Part shown: positions 23,765 through 32,082 of the stretch, in pieces | Position numbering within the stretch: the first letter of the stretch is position 1 | Layout of the letters: every line of letters begins with the position of its first letter | Origin: Planctomycetota bacterium | GTDB taxonomy: Bacteria; Planctomycetota; Planctomycetia; Isosphaerales; Isosphaeraceae | NCBI GenBank assembly: GCA_021808995.1 | Contig: JAKBAP010000006.1 | Location: forward strand, 1-33,250 | DNA length: 33,250 nucleotides | Direction of reading: 5' to 3' | Made by a program: the position numbers and the translations under genes | Notes under the pieces: model-generated | The model's database searches: none | What the model saw: only the letters and a program-made list of their open reading frames with translations | What the model was told of the DNA's origin: nothing

Positions 23765-24904
23765 ATGAATCGACGGTTTCCTTTGAGTCGGACCTTGCGG
23801 GTTATGATCGTCGTTGGGACTTGTCTCTTCGTGGTCCCGACGATGTCGCTCGCGCGGCAGGTGCCCGCGGTCGCCCGGGCGGGCTCGAAGCTCCCCTCCG
23901 AGCCGTTCGCGGCCGTGGCCTCGATGGCGAAAGCGGGCGAGTACCTCGACCGCGTCGCTCTCGGGTGGACCAACGAGAAGAAATGCGGTAGTTGCCATAC
24001 CAACTACCCTTACCTGGGCGCTCGGCCCGCCCTTGGCGAGACGAGCGATCGCTATGCCCAGGTCCGGTCCTATTTCGAGAATCGGGTCGTTCACTGGGAC
24101 GACGCCGCCCCGGAATCGAAGCCCAAATGGCCGGCGGAGGTCGTCCTCACCGCCGAGGGGCTCGCACGTGGCGATCACGCCACCACCGGAACGCTTCATC
24201 CGATAACCCGGCAGGCGCTCGACCGGATGTGGACCGTCCAGAAGGCCGACGGCGGCTTTGAGTGGGTCAAATGCGACTGGTATCCCTTTGAATACGACGA
24301 CTACTATGGCGCGGTCATCGCCGCGCTTGCCGTTGGTCACGCTCCTGGCGGTTACGCCAAGACCGCGAAGGCCAAGGCCGGCCTGGAGCGATTGCGTGGG
24401 TATTTCGCCAAGAATTCCCCCCCGGTATTGCACCACCGAACCATGCTCTTGTGGGCCTCGTGCCGGGTCGACGGACTCATGACGGACAAGGAACGGCAAG
24501 AGACCATCGCCAGTCTCCGCAAGCTCGAGCGTCCTGGCGGCGGCTGGGCCGTGGCATCGCTGGGCGACTGGGATCGCAGGGACGGCTCTCCCAACGATCC
24601 CAACGGACCGGCCGACGCCTATGCGACCGGACTGATCGCGTTTGCCTTGCGAGAGGCGGGCGTTCCGGCCGAAGACCCCGCGCTGAGGCGCTCGGTCGCC
24701 TGGCTGCTCGCCAACCAGCGATCCTCGGGGGGTTGGTTCACCCGATCGCTCAACGACGACGAGCATCATTACATCGCCCACGCCGGATCGGCCTATGCGG
24801 TCCTGGCCCTCCGCGCCTGTGGGTATCAGGATGGCGAGCCCCGGATGGCCGCCAAGACCATCCAGGCCGGCAAGCTGGCCGCGGCCTCCTCCGTGCCGAA
24901 ATAG
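23765..24904 (+). CDS. Secreted terpenoid-cyclase-like protein with CxxCH site
   Basis: The 379-aa protein begins with a signal peptide (RTLRVMIVVGTCLFVVPTMSLA). A single CxxCH heme-binding motif (C74, C77, H78 in KKCGSCHTNYPYL) comes early. The rest is built from alpha-alpha repeats like prenyltransferase/squalene-hopene cyclases, with QW-like elements TVQKADGGFEWV, LERPGGGWAVAS and ANQRSSGGWFTRS. The DxDD catalytic motif of true cyclases is not seen, so a non-catalytic or different role is likely. ATG 23765 is chosen because the signal peptide starts there; an upstream frame from 23681 adds 28 unlikely residues. It may follow the pyrE operon, with an 80-base gap. Confidence 0.85.
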   Translation: MNRRFPLSRTLRVMIVVGTCLFVVPTMSLARQVPAVARAGSKLPSEPFAAVASMAKAGEYLDRVALGWTNEKKCGSCHTNYPYLGARPALGETSDRYAQVRSYFENRVVHWDDAAPESKPKWPAEVVLTAEGLARGDHATTGTLHPITRQALDRMWTVQKADGGFEWVKCDWYPFEYDDYYGAVIAALAVGHAPGGYAKTAKAKAGLERLRGYFAKNSPPVLHHRTMLLWASCRVDGLMTDKERQETIASLRKLERPGGGWAVASLGDWDRRDGSPNDPNGPADAYATGLIAFALREAGVPAEDPALRRSVAWLLANQRSSGGWFTRSLNDDEHHYIAHAGSAYAVLALRACGYQDGEPRMAAKTIQAGKLAAASSVPK

Positions 24905-24968
24905 ACAGGCTTTCCCGGTGTGACCGAAACCGCTCACGACGCCCGGGAGTGTCGGGAGGTTTCCCTAC

Positions 24969-25574
24969 CTAGCCCTTTGCCTCACCGCCTTCGCCGGCGA
25001 CCCATTGCAGGAGCCCGGCGACACAGACGGCGTGATCGATCAGCCCCTCTTGAATGAGCGGGGCGATCGACCGCGCCGGCACAAGCTCGATCGTGAGCTC
25101 TTCGTTGGCGTCGGGCCTCGGTGGGGCGATCGCGATCACGTCCGTGATCACGATGGTGCTGATCCGCATCGAGAGTAGGGCGGGGTTCGGGAACAGCGTG
25201 CTGATCAAGCGCGCCCCTTGCCCCGCGTAGCCCGTTTCCTCAAGCAATTCGCGAGCGCCGGCCACGAGCGGATCCTCGCCAGGCTCGATCAAGCCGCCGG
25301 GCGTCTCCAGGCTGTCGCGACCCGCGCCCGCGCGAAACTGCCGAACCATCACCACCCGACCATCGGCCGTCAGCGCGATCACATGCACCCCATCGGCCAG
25401 GTGGGTGACGAAATAGTCGTGGCACGCGCCCGACTTTCGTGAGCGAAATCGCTCCTTGCGCAATCGAAAGAGCCAGGTCTCGACCAGGGTCTCGTCGTGC
25501 GAGCCCCCCCCCACGCGTGTCCACGAGGCATGATCATCAACGATTTCGTCCACGGATTCGTCCTCTTGGTTCAT
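24969..25574 (-). CDS. Nudix hydrolase (ADP-ribose pyrophosphatase-like)
   Basis: The 201-aa protein has a complete Nudix box, GGLIEPGEDPLVAGARELLEETGY (quoted here in two parts: GGLIEPGEDPLVAG and ARELLEETGY), near residues 93-116. Members of this subgroup split ADP-ribose or related nucleoside diphosphates. The upstream strand LADGVHVIALTADGRVVMVRQFR and the arginine before the box fit the ADP-ribose class. The start follows the HAD gene stop by 15 bases, with AGGACG as a weak ribosome site, so the two genes form an operon. Substrate cannot be fixed from sequence. Confidence 0.9.
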   Translation of the reverse strand: MNQEDESVDEIVDDHASWTRVGGGSHDETLVETWLFRLRKERFRSRKSGACHDYFVTHLADGVHVIALTADGRVVMVRQFRAGAGRDSLETPGGLIEPGEDPLVAGARELLEETGYAGQGARLISTLFPNPALLSMRISTIVITDVIAIAPPRPDANEELTIELVPARSIAPLIQEGLIDHAVCVAGLLQWVAGEGGEAKG

Positions 25575-25589
25575 GACCCGGGAATCGTC

Positions 25590-26444
25590 CTACGCGGAGA
25601 GCAGTTCTTCCACGAGCATCGCCAGACCGTCCTGGTCGTGGTCGCCGGTGACGCGGTTGGCGATCGAGCGGACGCTCTCGGGAGCATGGCCCATCGCGAC
25701 CCCCAAGCCGGCGTGGCGAATCATCGTGAGGTCGTTCATATCGTCCCCGACCGCGCAGATTTCGCTTGGATCGATGCCCCAGTCGCTCGCGAGCCACTGG
25801 ATGGCGGTCCATTTGCAGGCGTCGTGGCGTAAAAGCTCGCACATTGTCCCGAGGTACCGAGGGCTGCGCTGAACAAAGGTCCGTACCAGGCCGCCAAGCG
25901 ATCGCTCGACGACCTCTTCAAAGGCCGACATCTCGGGCTTTGTCCCGACCGCGCAAACATGAAAGACACCTTGGCTGGTGATATCAAAATCGGGCTCGAT
26001 CCCCGCGTTTTCGCGGTTCCGGGCGACATATTCGTCAAAGAGGTCTCGGCCGGTTGGAAAGGCCGGAATCATGAAATCGGGCTCGGTCGTGGCGAGGTCG
26101 TTGAAGACGATCATGGGCTGATCGTGAGCCTGGAACAGGTCCTTGATCCGGCGGGCGAGGACGGGGTCGAAATCCGCGCGCCAGAGGGTTGAGCCATCTC
26201 GCGGGTCCTTGATGATGGCCCCTGAATTGCAGACGAGAGGGGCGTCGAGTCCGAGTTCCTGGGCGATTGGGAGGGCGCGGCGGTATCGCCGGCCGGTACA
26301 GAGGATCGTCCGCAGGCCCGCCCGGCCGACCCTCGCGATGGCCTCCGCCGTGCGTGGTCGCAGCGCGCCGGTGGAATCCAGCAGAGTCCCGTCCACGTCG
26401 AGCGCGAGCAGGCGAAATTGCGAATTGAGCATCGGTTGGTTCAT
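25590..26444 (-). CDS. Cof-type HAD-family phosphatase
   Basis: The 284-aa length fits class IIB HAD phosphatases. Motif I is LALDVDGTLLDS, motif II TILCTGRR, and motif IV AVGDDMNDLTMIRHAG followed by the GVAMGHAPESV signature. A cap domain lies between about residues 90 and 195. Such enzymes remove phosphate from sugar phosphates, FMN or similar small molecules. It is the first gene of a HAD-Nudix pair. ATG 26444 is used; a second ATG four codons in is equally possible since ribosome sites are weak. Confidence 0.9.
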   Translation of the reverse strand: MNQPMLNSQFRLLALDVDGTLLDSTGALRPRTAEAIARVGRAGLRTILCTGRRYRRALPIAQELGLDAPLVCNSGAIIKDPRDGSTLWRADFDPVLARRIKDLFQAHDQPMIVFNDLATTEPDFMIPAFPTGRDLFDEYVARNRENAGIEPDFDITSQGVFHVCAVGTKPEMSAFEEVVERSLGGLVRTFVQRSPRYLGTMCELLRHDACKWTAIQWLASDWGIDPSEICAVGDDMNDLTMIRHAGLGVAMGHAPESVRSIANRVTGDHDQDGLAMLVEELLSA

Positions 26445-26793
26445 GCCTCACAAGCGATCACCAGGGGCGAAAGCCCCGAGCAAGGGATTCATGGTATGCC
26501 GAGACGCTCGCGCCGACCAGTCGCATTGGCTGTCGAGCCAAGTCGGCTCGCGTCCAGGAAAGCACCGCCATGCCCCGCGCGATTGGGAGAGCGCGAGCGA
26601 GAAACCGACCGATCGTTCCCACGGGCGCGGGTCGGAGCCCACTTTTGGGGGCGCTGACCGGGACCGGGCGGATCCTCGGCCCTCGCCTTTACGCCGAGAG
26701 AGACGACGGGTTACGCTCTATTCGTGAGCAAGCCACTCACGCCGCCGTCATGGGGATGAGGCGTGAGGCTTGCAACGGTCTGGGCCGAACTCG
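26445..26793. other. Divergent intergenic region, HAD gene to lipoprotein gene
   Basis: About 350 bases without a credible gene. The one clear structure is GGGGC-GAAA-GCCCC at 26464-26477, a five-pair hairpin with a GNRA loop on the plus strand. No strong promoter pair was seen for either flanking gene. Confidence 0.5.
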
Positions 26794-27900
26794 ATGCCGC
26801 GATTCACCGTGAAAGCCTCTCGGGGACTCTTGCTCACGATCACCTTCCTGGTCGGTTGTGGGGAGAATCCGTTCGTGCCGCCCCCTCCGCCCGAGCTGAT
26901 CGATTCGACCCCGGTCCGGACGTCGCCGGTGCCGGGGCGAATCGATCCGCCGACCGAAACCGACGTGACCACTTCGAGCGTGGCGGCGGGGCGGGTGATC
27001 GAGCTCATTCTCAGCCGGCCGCCCAACGGCGATCAAACGTTCATGGCGCAGATTCTTCGTCAGCGGGCGGGAAAGGCTCAGACGTCCTTTCGCTCGTTCG
27101 CCCCCGATCCGGACCACCCCCGACCCGTCGAATGGACCGTCAAGGCGATCGAGGCCGCGACCGAAATGGGGGCGTCGGGGCTGCTGGTCGAGGTTGACCC
27201 CGATCGCGCGATCGTGGAGGCCCTCGCCAGGGCCCGATCCAAGGGCCTAGCCGTGCTCTCCCTCGAAACGCCGCTGCCAACGGTTGACGGCAAGCCCTTC
27301 ACCCTGCTCACCTATGGATCGTTTCCCGAGGCCGGCCGAAAAATCGTCAAGACCATGATGGACGCGGCGCTGAAATTCCCCGACTTTCGCTCGACCCGAA
27401 TCCTGATCATCGACAATCGCGCCGGCGGAGTGTATCGGGAGGCCCGGCTCGAATCCCTGACCGCCCCGCTTCGGGATCTCGGCCAGAAATGGGACATCGT
27501 CTCGTTCGACGGGACCGAAACCGACGCCCTTCGCTCACTCAACAAGGCCATCACAAGGCCCGGTCCCCGGGTGTCGGTCGTCCTCGCCCAGGAAGACGTG
27601 GGGCTCTTCACCGCCCATCGAGCGCTCCTCTCACGGATCGAGCAAAACCAACCGGAATTCCTGATCGGCGGCTATTTTTCGTATGACGGGCGAAGCGGCC
27701 ACGAACTGCTCGGCAAGGTCATCGCGTTCGGAGATCGGGCGGTCTCGACCTTCGCGACCCGCGCGTTCGAGACGATCACCCTCATGATCGACGGCAAACC
27801 CGTCGAGGACCGCGTCGAAGTCCCGATCATGGTGCGCTCAACGGAGACGATTTTCGTTCCAACCGCCGCCACGAAAACCGCGTCGCCCGTCAAGCCTTGA
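26794..27900 (+). CDS. Periplasmic-binding-protein-like lipoprotein, 368 aa
   Basis: A lipoprotein signal ends at C22 in the lipobox LVGC, so the protein is membrane-anchored outside the cytoplasm. After a Pro-rich linker (PPPPPEL), residues about 60-350 look like a type I periplasmic binding protein of the sugar-binding class, with two lobes joined by hinges (ATEMGASGLLVEVDPDRAIVEAL; RILIIDNRAGGVYREARLESL; VSVVLAQEDVGLFTAHRALL). Canonical members bind sugars for ABC uptake. No permease or ATPase gene is near, so it is an orphan binding protein or a sensor. ATG 26794 is chosen over 26770 because the signal peptide starts there. The stop overlaps the convergent gene by 11 bp. Confidence 0.82.
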   Translation: MPRFTVKASRGLLLTITFLVGCGENPFVPPPPPELIDSTPVRTSPVPGRIDPPTETDVTTSSVAAGRVIELILSRPPNGDQTFMAQILRQRAGKAQTSFRSFAPDPDHPRPVEWTVKAIEAATEMGASGLLVEVDPDRAIVEALARARSKGLAVLSLETPLPTVDGKPFTLLTYGSFPEAGRKIVKTMMDAALKFPDFRSTRILIIDNRAGGVYREARLESLTAPLRDLGQKWDIVSFDGTETDALRSLNKAITRPGPRVSVVLAQEDVGLFTAHRALLSRIEQNQPEFLIGGYFSYDGRSGHELLGKVIAFGDRAVSTFATRAFETITLMIDGKPVEDRVEVPIMVRSTETIFVPTAATKTASPVKP

Positions 27901-29203
27901 GGGCTCGACGACCGCGAACGCTATGAGGGAAGAGCGAGACCTGATCGAGCGAATCGTCGTCCATGAACGGCATGGGCACGAAATCGGTTTCGCGAGTCAG
28001 GTAAGGGTGGGCCTGGACCTCGGCCGCGAGGGCCTCGGAAACCCAGAGCGTCTCGAGTTCGAGCGTGTTGGGAATCACGACCACCCGCGCCTCGGCCGCC
28101 TCAAGCCTCCAACAGGTCTCGAGGGCGGTCCGCAGAACCTCGCGATCGGTCGGGAAGGTAATCGGGATTCGCGCGCGCTCGAGAAAACACGACGTCAGGA
28201 CATTGATTCGAAACGACTCGGGATCGAGCTGGGAAACCAGCCGATCGGTCGTGAGGTCGGCGAAACCGACGCCGACAATGTTGCCATGACTCTCGGCCGA
28301 GACGTCAAGCGCCACCAGCCGCGTCACCACCGGGCGAGCAAGGTCAGGCTGGGTTTCAACCATCAGCCGGCCAATCACATTGGGGTCCATCCCGGCTCCC
28401 GAATAGTTCTTGCCAATTTCGCCGACGACCAGGACATCGATTTGCTCGAAAGGCAATCGCCCCATGAGCCCACGAGCGCGCTCGAGCAAGGTCGGCTCGA
28501 GGTCGAGGATCGTCTCGGGTTCGAGCGCGACAATCTCGGCTGGGACATCGGCGGCGTTTTCGAGGATCGCAAGCCCGAGCACGAACGGCGTTTTCTCAAG
28601 CAAGATCCGCCCAACGGCCGGCAAGACCTCCATCATTCCCCGCACGCCCAGTTTATGGACCTGACTGGCCCCCTGGCGCTTGCCCAGACCAATCACGAGC
28701 ATCTTGAGCACGCCAGACTCATAACGAGCGTGAAAATCGGTGTGCGGCTTGACCCGATTCACCAAAACCAGGCCGTCGGCGGCGAGAGCGTTTTTATCGA
28801 AATAAATGGGCAGTCCCACGGGACTGGTCCCGATGACGGCGGTGTCCATGTCGGTCTTGACGGGGACCTCCATCGACTCCGAGCTGACCCCATAACCCGC
28901 CAGCAGCTCCCGTTGCCCCTCGGCGGTCGCGCCCCCGTGGCTCCCCATCGCGGCCACCACGAACGGCCGATAGCCCATCCCCTTGAGCGTATCCACCATC
29001 GCCCGCGCGATCACCGCGATCTGGTTCACACCCCGGCTGCCTACCCCGACCGCGATCGTCCCACCAGGCTTCACTCGTTCGCGGATTCGGCTGGTTTCGA
29101 TCAACCGCTTCACTGTCCCCGGAACATCATCGACACGCGGCATGGGCGCGTGCTGCCTGACCCGAGCTAGCCCGGGAAACATCATGGGCGCATGATCCGT
29201 CAC
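27890..29203 (-). CDS. LarA-family (DUF2088) protein
   Basis: The 437-aa protein belongs to the lactate-racemase-like family: GTIAVGVGSRGVNQIAVIARAMVD, AMGSHGGATAEGQRELLAGYG and VNRVKPHTDFHARYESGVLKM are typical. True LarA uses a nickel-pincer cofactor made by LarB, LarC and LarE; none of these is in the window. The active-site pattern differs from classical LarA as far as I can tell, so a different hydroxy acid, or another reaction, is likely. The GTG start is supported by GGAGGG six bases upstream. It follows the Tyr/Gly-rich secreted gene by about 33 bases on the same strand. Confidence 0.85.
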   Translation of the reverse strand: MTDHAPMMFPGLARVRQHAPMPRVDDVPGTVKRLIETSRIRERVKPGGTIAVGVGSRGVNQIAVIARAMVDTLKGMGYRPFVVAAMGSHGGATAEGQRELLAGYGVSSESMEVPVKTDMDTAVIGTSPVGLPIYFDKNALAADGLVLVNRVKPHTDFHARYESGVLKMLVIGLGKRQGASQVHKLGVRGMMEVLPAVGRILLEKTPFVLGLAILENAADVPAEIVALEPETILDLEPTLLERARGLMGRLPFEQIDVLVVGEIGKNYSGAGMDPNVIGRLMVETQPDLARPVVTRLVALDVSAESHGNIVGVGFADLTTDRLVSQLDPESFRINVLTSCFLERARIPITFPTDREVLRTALETCWRLEAAEARVVVIPNTLELETLWVSEALAAEVQAHPYLTRETDFVPMPFMDDDSLDQVSLFPHSVRGRRALKA

Positions 29204-29236
29204 GATAATCCCTCCCCGCCCGCCTTCGTCAGGGTG

Positions 29237-29716
29237 TCACCAACCAAACTGCGTCCGCGGCCCCAAATACGGCGCGTAGACTCCAACCGGCGGCGGTGCT
29301 GGCCGACGATTCGACGCCCGACCTGGATCACCATACGCGAACGTCCGGTACGACCCTCCATTCGGCATGTACGTCGACGGTTGATAATACGACGCGCCGT
29401 AGACATAACCCGAAGTCACGAAGCCAGGCCGCCAAAGCCCCACGCCAAACTTTCCAGGCATGATCCCATACGGAGGCATCGTGCTCCCATACGACGGACC
29501 GGGATAGGCCGAGAAGACCGAGTAAGTCTGCGGCATGCCGTAAGTTGCGAAACCATAACTCATCCCATATGTGCCGGGAGAGCCCAGATAGTCGCTCACG
29601 CGGTAGGACGACGAATAGGCCGTCGTCTGGGCACCCGCCTCCCCCGCCATCGACCCGACCACCACGGCCAAACCCAGCAGGGCCGCCAGCGATCCGAACA
29701 CCTTTCGTGGTCTCAT
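29237..29716 (-). CDS. Secreted Tyr/Gly/Pro-rich hypothetical protein, 159 aa
   Basis: A signal peptide (KVFGSLAALLGLAVVVGSMAGEAGA) leads into a low-complexity mature part rich in Tyr, Gly, Ser and Pro (YGMSYGFATYGMPQTYSVF, YPGPSYGSTMPPYG). No domain is recognised. Such composition suggests a surface or envelope protein. ATG 29716 is chosen because the signal peptide begins there and GGGGGGTG lies upstream; the longer frame from 29821 has an Arg-rich, unlikely N-terminus. It precedes the LarA-family gene and may share its transcript. Confidence 0.7.
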   Translation of the reverse strand: MRPRKVFGSLAALLGLAVVVGSMAGEAGAQTTAYSSSYRVSDYLGSPGTYGMSYGFATYGMPQTYSVFSAYPGPSYGSTMPPYGIMPGKFGVGLWRPGFVTSGYVYGASYYQPSTYMPNGGSYRTFAYGDPGRASNRRPAPPPVGVYAPYLGPRTQFGW

Positions 29717-29910
29717 TGCCCACCCCCCAAGAGTTCGTGGTTTCAAGGCTCGAGCGCGTCTGGTCGTCCCCGACCTCAGCTTCAATCCTACCACGCCATC
29801 CGTTCTGGCGGCACGGGCCACAGGCCTGAAATCGTCATTTCAACCGGCGACATACGACCTCGCACTCGCCCATGGTGTTACGCATGGTGTGGTTGGATCC
29901 TTGAAACAAT

Positions 29911-29924
29911 TTTGGCTAGCCAAA
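29911..29924. promoter_or_regulatory. Palindrome, candidate DtxR/MntR-type operator
   Basis: TTTGGCTAGCCAAA is a perfect 14-bp palindrome. Its core resembles the DtxR/IdeR operator (TTAGGTTAGCCTAA). It lies 30 bases before the -35 of a metal-transporter promoter, where a metal-responsive regulator could act. The regulator gene is not in the window. Confidence 0.45.
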
Positions 29925-29954
29925 CTTCTTGTTTTTGAAATCCTATCTTTTCTC

Positions 29955-29983
29955 TTGGCCGATGTTGAAAGAGTCTCTATACT
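29955..29983 (+). promoter_or_regulatory. Sigma-70 promoter of the NRAMP-USP gene
   Basis: TTGGCC (29955-29960) and TATACT (29978-29983) are separated by exactly 17 bases and match the -35 and -10 consensus at 4/6 and 5/6. They lie in an AT-rich patch 110 bases before ATG 30094. Confidence 0.65.
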
Positions 29984-30093
29984 CTTGGTGCGTGGTTGGT
30001 TGGCCATCGCGCGTGGGACAGAGGAATGATCAGCGCGTGGAGTCTTGGCTGGCGTGGTTTCGAGTCGCGCCCTCAACGTAGGAAGGTCATCGC

Positions 30094-32064
30094 ATGGCGG
30101 TGGTTGAGGAGACGGCACCCAGCCGTCGATCGCTGGACGATGTGCATGGATCGGTGGCGATCCCAAAGGGAGGCGGGCCCAACGCTCGATTGCGGAAGGC
30201 GTTTGCCTTTTTGGGGCCGGCTTATCTTGTCAGCGTCGGGTACATGGACCCGGGCAACTGGGCGACGGACATTCAGGGGGGTGCGCAGTTTGGCTATCGG
30301 CTGATCTGGGTTCTCCTGATGTCGAACATGATGGCCATTCTGTTGCAGACGCTGGCCGCGCGTCTGGGGGTGGTGACGGGCCACGACCTGGCCCAGGCGT
30401 GTCGTGCCGAGTATTCGCGAGGTCTCAACGTCGTGCTCTGGGTTCTCGCGGAGATCGCGATCGCGGCCTGCGATCTGGCCGAGGTTTTGGGGACGATCAT
30501 CGCGCTCAAGCTGCTCTTTGACCTGCCACTTTTATGGGGCTGTGTGATCACGGCCTTCGACACGTTCCTGCTGCTTTCGCTCCAGCGTTATGGGATGCGC
30601 CAGGTGGAGGCCCTGATCCTGGCCCTGGTGGCCACGATCGGGGGTTGCTTCTTGATTCAGATCTTCCTGGCGCGGCCCGACGCGGCCGGGGTGATCTCGG
30701 GGTTCCGACCCAGCTTGCCGCCGGGCTCGCTCTACGTCGCGATCGGAATCCTGGGGGCGACGGTGATGCCCCACAATCTTTACCTGCACTCGGCCCTGGT
30801 CCAGACCAGGCGGATCGGGAGCGATAGCGCGAGCAAGCGTTCCGCCTCGCGCTATTACTTACTTGACTCGACAATCGCGCTGAACGCCGCGTTTTTCGTG
30901 AACTCGGCGATCCTGGTCTTGAGCGCGGCCGTATTTCACCGCAATGGGATCGACGTGGCGAGTATCGATCAGGCCTATCAAATCCTGCCCGAGTTCCTGG
31001 GTCGCTCAGCGCCAATCTTGTTTGGGATCGCGCTTTTGTGCGCGGGCCAGAGCTCGACCTTGACCGGGACACTGGCTGGGCAGATCGTGATGGAGGGGTA
31101 TCTCAAACTCAGGCTCTCCCCCTGGCTGCGCAGGCTCGCGACCCGGCTGCTGGCCTTGGTTCCGGCGGTCATCGTGATCGCGGTCGCCGGCGATGAATCG
31201 ACCCAGCAGCTCCTGGTCTTGAGCCAGGTGGTTTTGAGTCTTCAGCTTTCGTTCGCGGTGATCCCGCTCATCCATTTCACGTCCAGCAAGCTTAACATGG
31301 GCGAATTCGCCTCCCCGGCCTGGGTCAAGGCGTTGGCCTGGACGACGGCGGCGGTGATCGTGGGCCTGAACGGTAAGCTGGTTCTTGATCAGGTCGCCGA
31401 TTGGACCAAGGCCCTCGGCGAACGGGGACTTGCCCTGGGCCCCGTGCCGGCGAGCTGGCTGGTGGGGGGGGTGCTTTATGGCTTGGTCGCGGCCGCCGCG
31501 GGCTTGCTCGCGTGGATGACGGTCAAGCCCTGGATCAATCCCTCGCCCCAGTGGACACCCCAGCCCTCGGTCAAGCTCGACTGGGTGCGGGCGCTCAAGC
31601 CGCGGCTGTTGAGTCGGATCGGCGTCGCCCTTGAACACCAACAAACCGATGCCGAGATTTTGAATCGTGCCTTGGGCCTGGCGGTCGCGAACCCGGAGCC
31701 GAGCGAATTGCTGCTCTTGCACGTGGTTGACACCCCGATGACCCGCGTCCTGGGCGCTCAGACCGCCGACCGCGAATCCACGGCCGATGAACGTTATCTC
31801 GCCGACCTGGTCGAGGCCCTGCGAGCGCGTGGTCACTCGGCTCGGGCGGTCCTCTTACACGGCCCCGATCCCGCCGGCGAGCTGGTCGCGTATCTTAAGA
31901 ACGACCCGGTCGACCTGCTCGTGGTCGGCTCGCACGGGCATGGGCTGGTCCGAGATTTCCTGCTGGGCCAAACGGTCGACCGGGTCCGACACAGTCTCGA
32001 GGTTCCCATGCTGATCGCCCGCCCCGACCGCGCCGGGGATCCGCTTCCGCATGGGCCGGCATGA
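30094..32064 (+). CDS. mntH: NRAMP-family metal transporter fused to a universal stress protein domain
   Basis: The N-terminal 490 residues form an NRAMP carrier (Mn2+/Fe2+ with proton) of about 11 membrane helices. Its metal-site motifs are intact: DPGN (52-55) in GYMDPGNWATD and MPHN (225-228) in TVMPHNLYLHS. The C-terminal 150 residues (about 505-650) are a UspA-like domain, with LLLHVVDTP and the nucleotide loop VVGSHGHGLVRDFLLG. Standard MntH is about 410-440 aa, so the fusion is clear; it is one continuous frame without a stop. The cytoplasmic Usp part may sense ATP or stress and modulate transport (inference). AGGAAGG lies eight bases before ATG 30094. A promoter and a palindrome of metal-regulator type are upstream. 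Confidence 0.93.
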   Translation: MAVVEETAPSRRSLDDVHGSVAIPKGGGPNARLRKAFAFLGPAYLVSVGYMDPGNWATDIQGGAQFGYRLIWVLLMSNMMAILLQTLAARLGVVTGHDLAQACRAEYSRGLNVVLWVLAEIAIAACDLAEVLGTIIALKLLFDLPLLWGCVITAFDTFLLLSLQRYGMRQVEALILALVATIGGCFLIQIFLARPDAAGVISGFRPSLPPGSLYVAIGILGATVMPHNLYLHSALVQTRRIGSDSASKRSASRYYLLDSTIALNAAFFVNSAILVLSAAVFHRNGIDVASIDQAYQILPEFLGRSAPILFGIALLCAGQSSTLTGTLAGQIVMEGYLKLRLSPWLRRLATRLLALVPAVIVIAVAGDESTQQLLVLSQVVLSLQLSFAVIPLIHFTSSKLNMGEFASPAWVKALAWTTAAVIVGLNGKLVLDQVADWTKALGERGLALGPVPASWLVGGVLYGLVAAAAGLLAWMTVKPWINPSPQWTPQPSVKLDWVRALKPRLLSRIGVALEHQQTDAEILNRALGLAVANPEPSELLLLHVVDTPMTRVLGAQTADRESTADERYLADLVEALRARGHSARAVLLHGPDPAGELVAYLKNDPVDLLVVGSHGHGLVRDFLLGQTVDRVRHSLEVPMLIARPDRAGDPLPHGPA

Positions 32065-32082
32065 GAAAGGATCGCTTCCCCG

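Larger units (their letters stand above)
29717..30093. other. Divergent promoter region before the NRAMP transporter gene
   Basis: About 375 bases between divergent genes. The right half is AT-richer and contains a 14-bp palindrome (29911-29924) and a sigma-70 promoter (29955-29983). The left half shows no clear signal. No gene was found here. Confidence 0.55.

Noticed and set aside
30040-30093. tRNA-like T-arm (GGTTTCGAGTC) before the NRAMP gene
   Set aside because: The matching acceptor, D and anticodon arms are missing, so it is not a tRNA.
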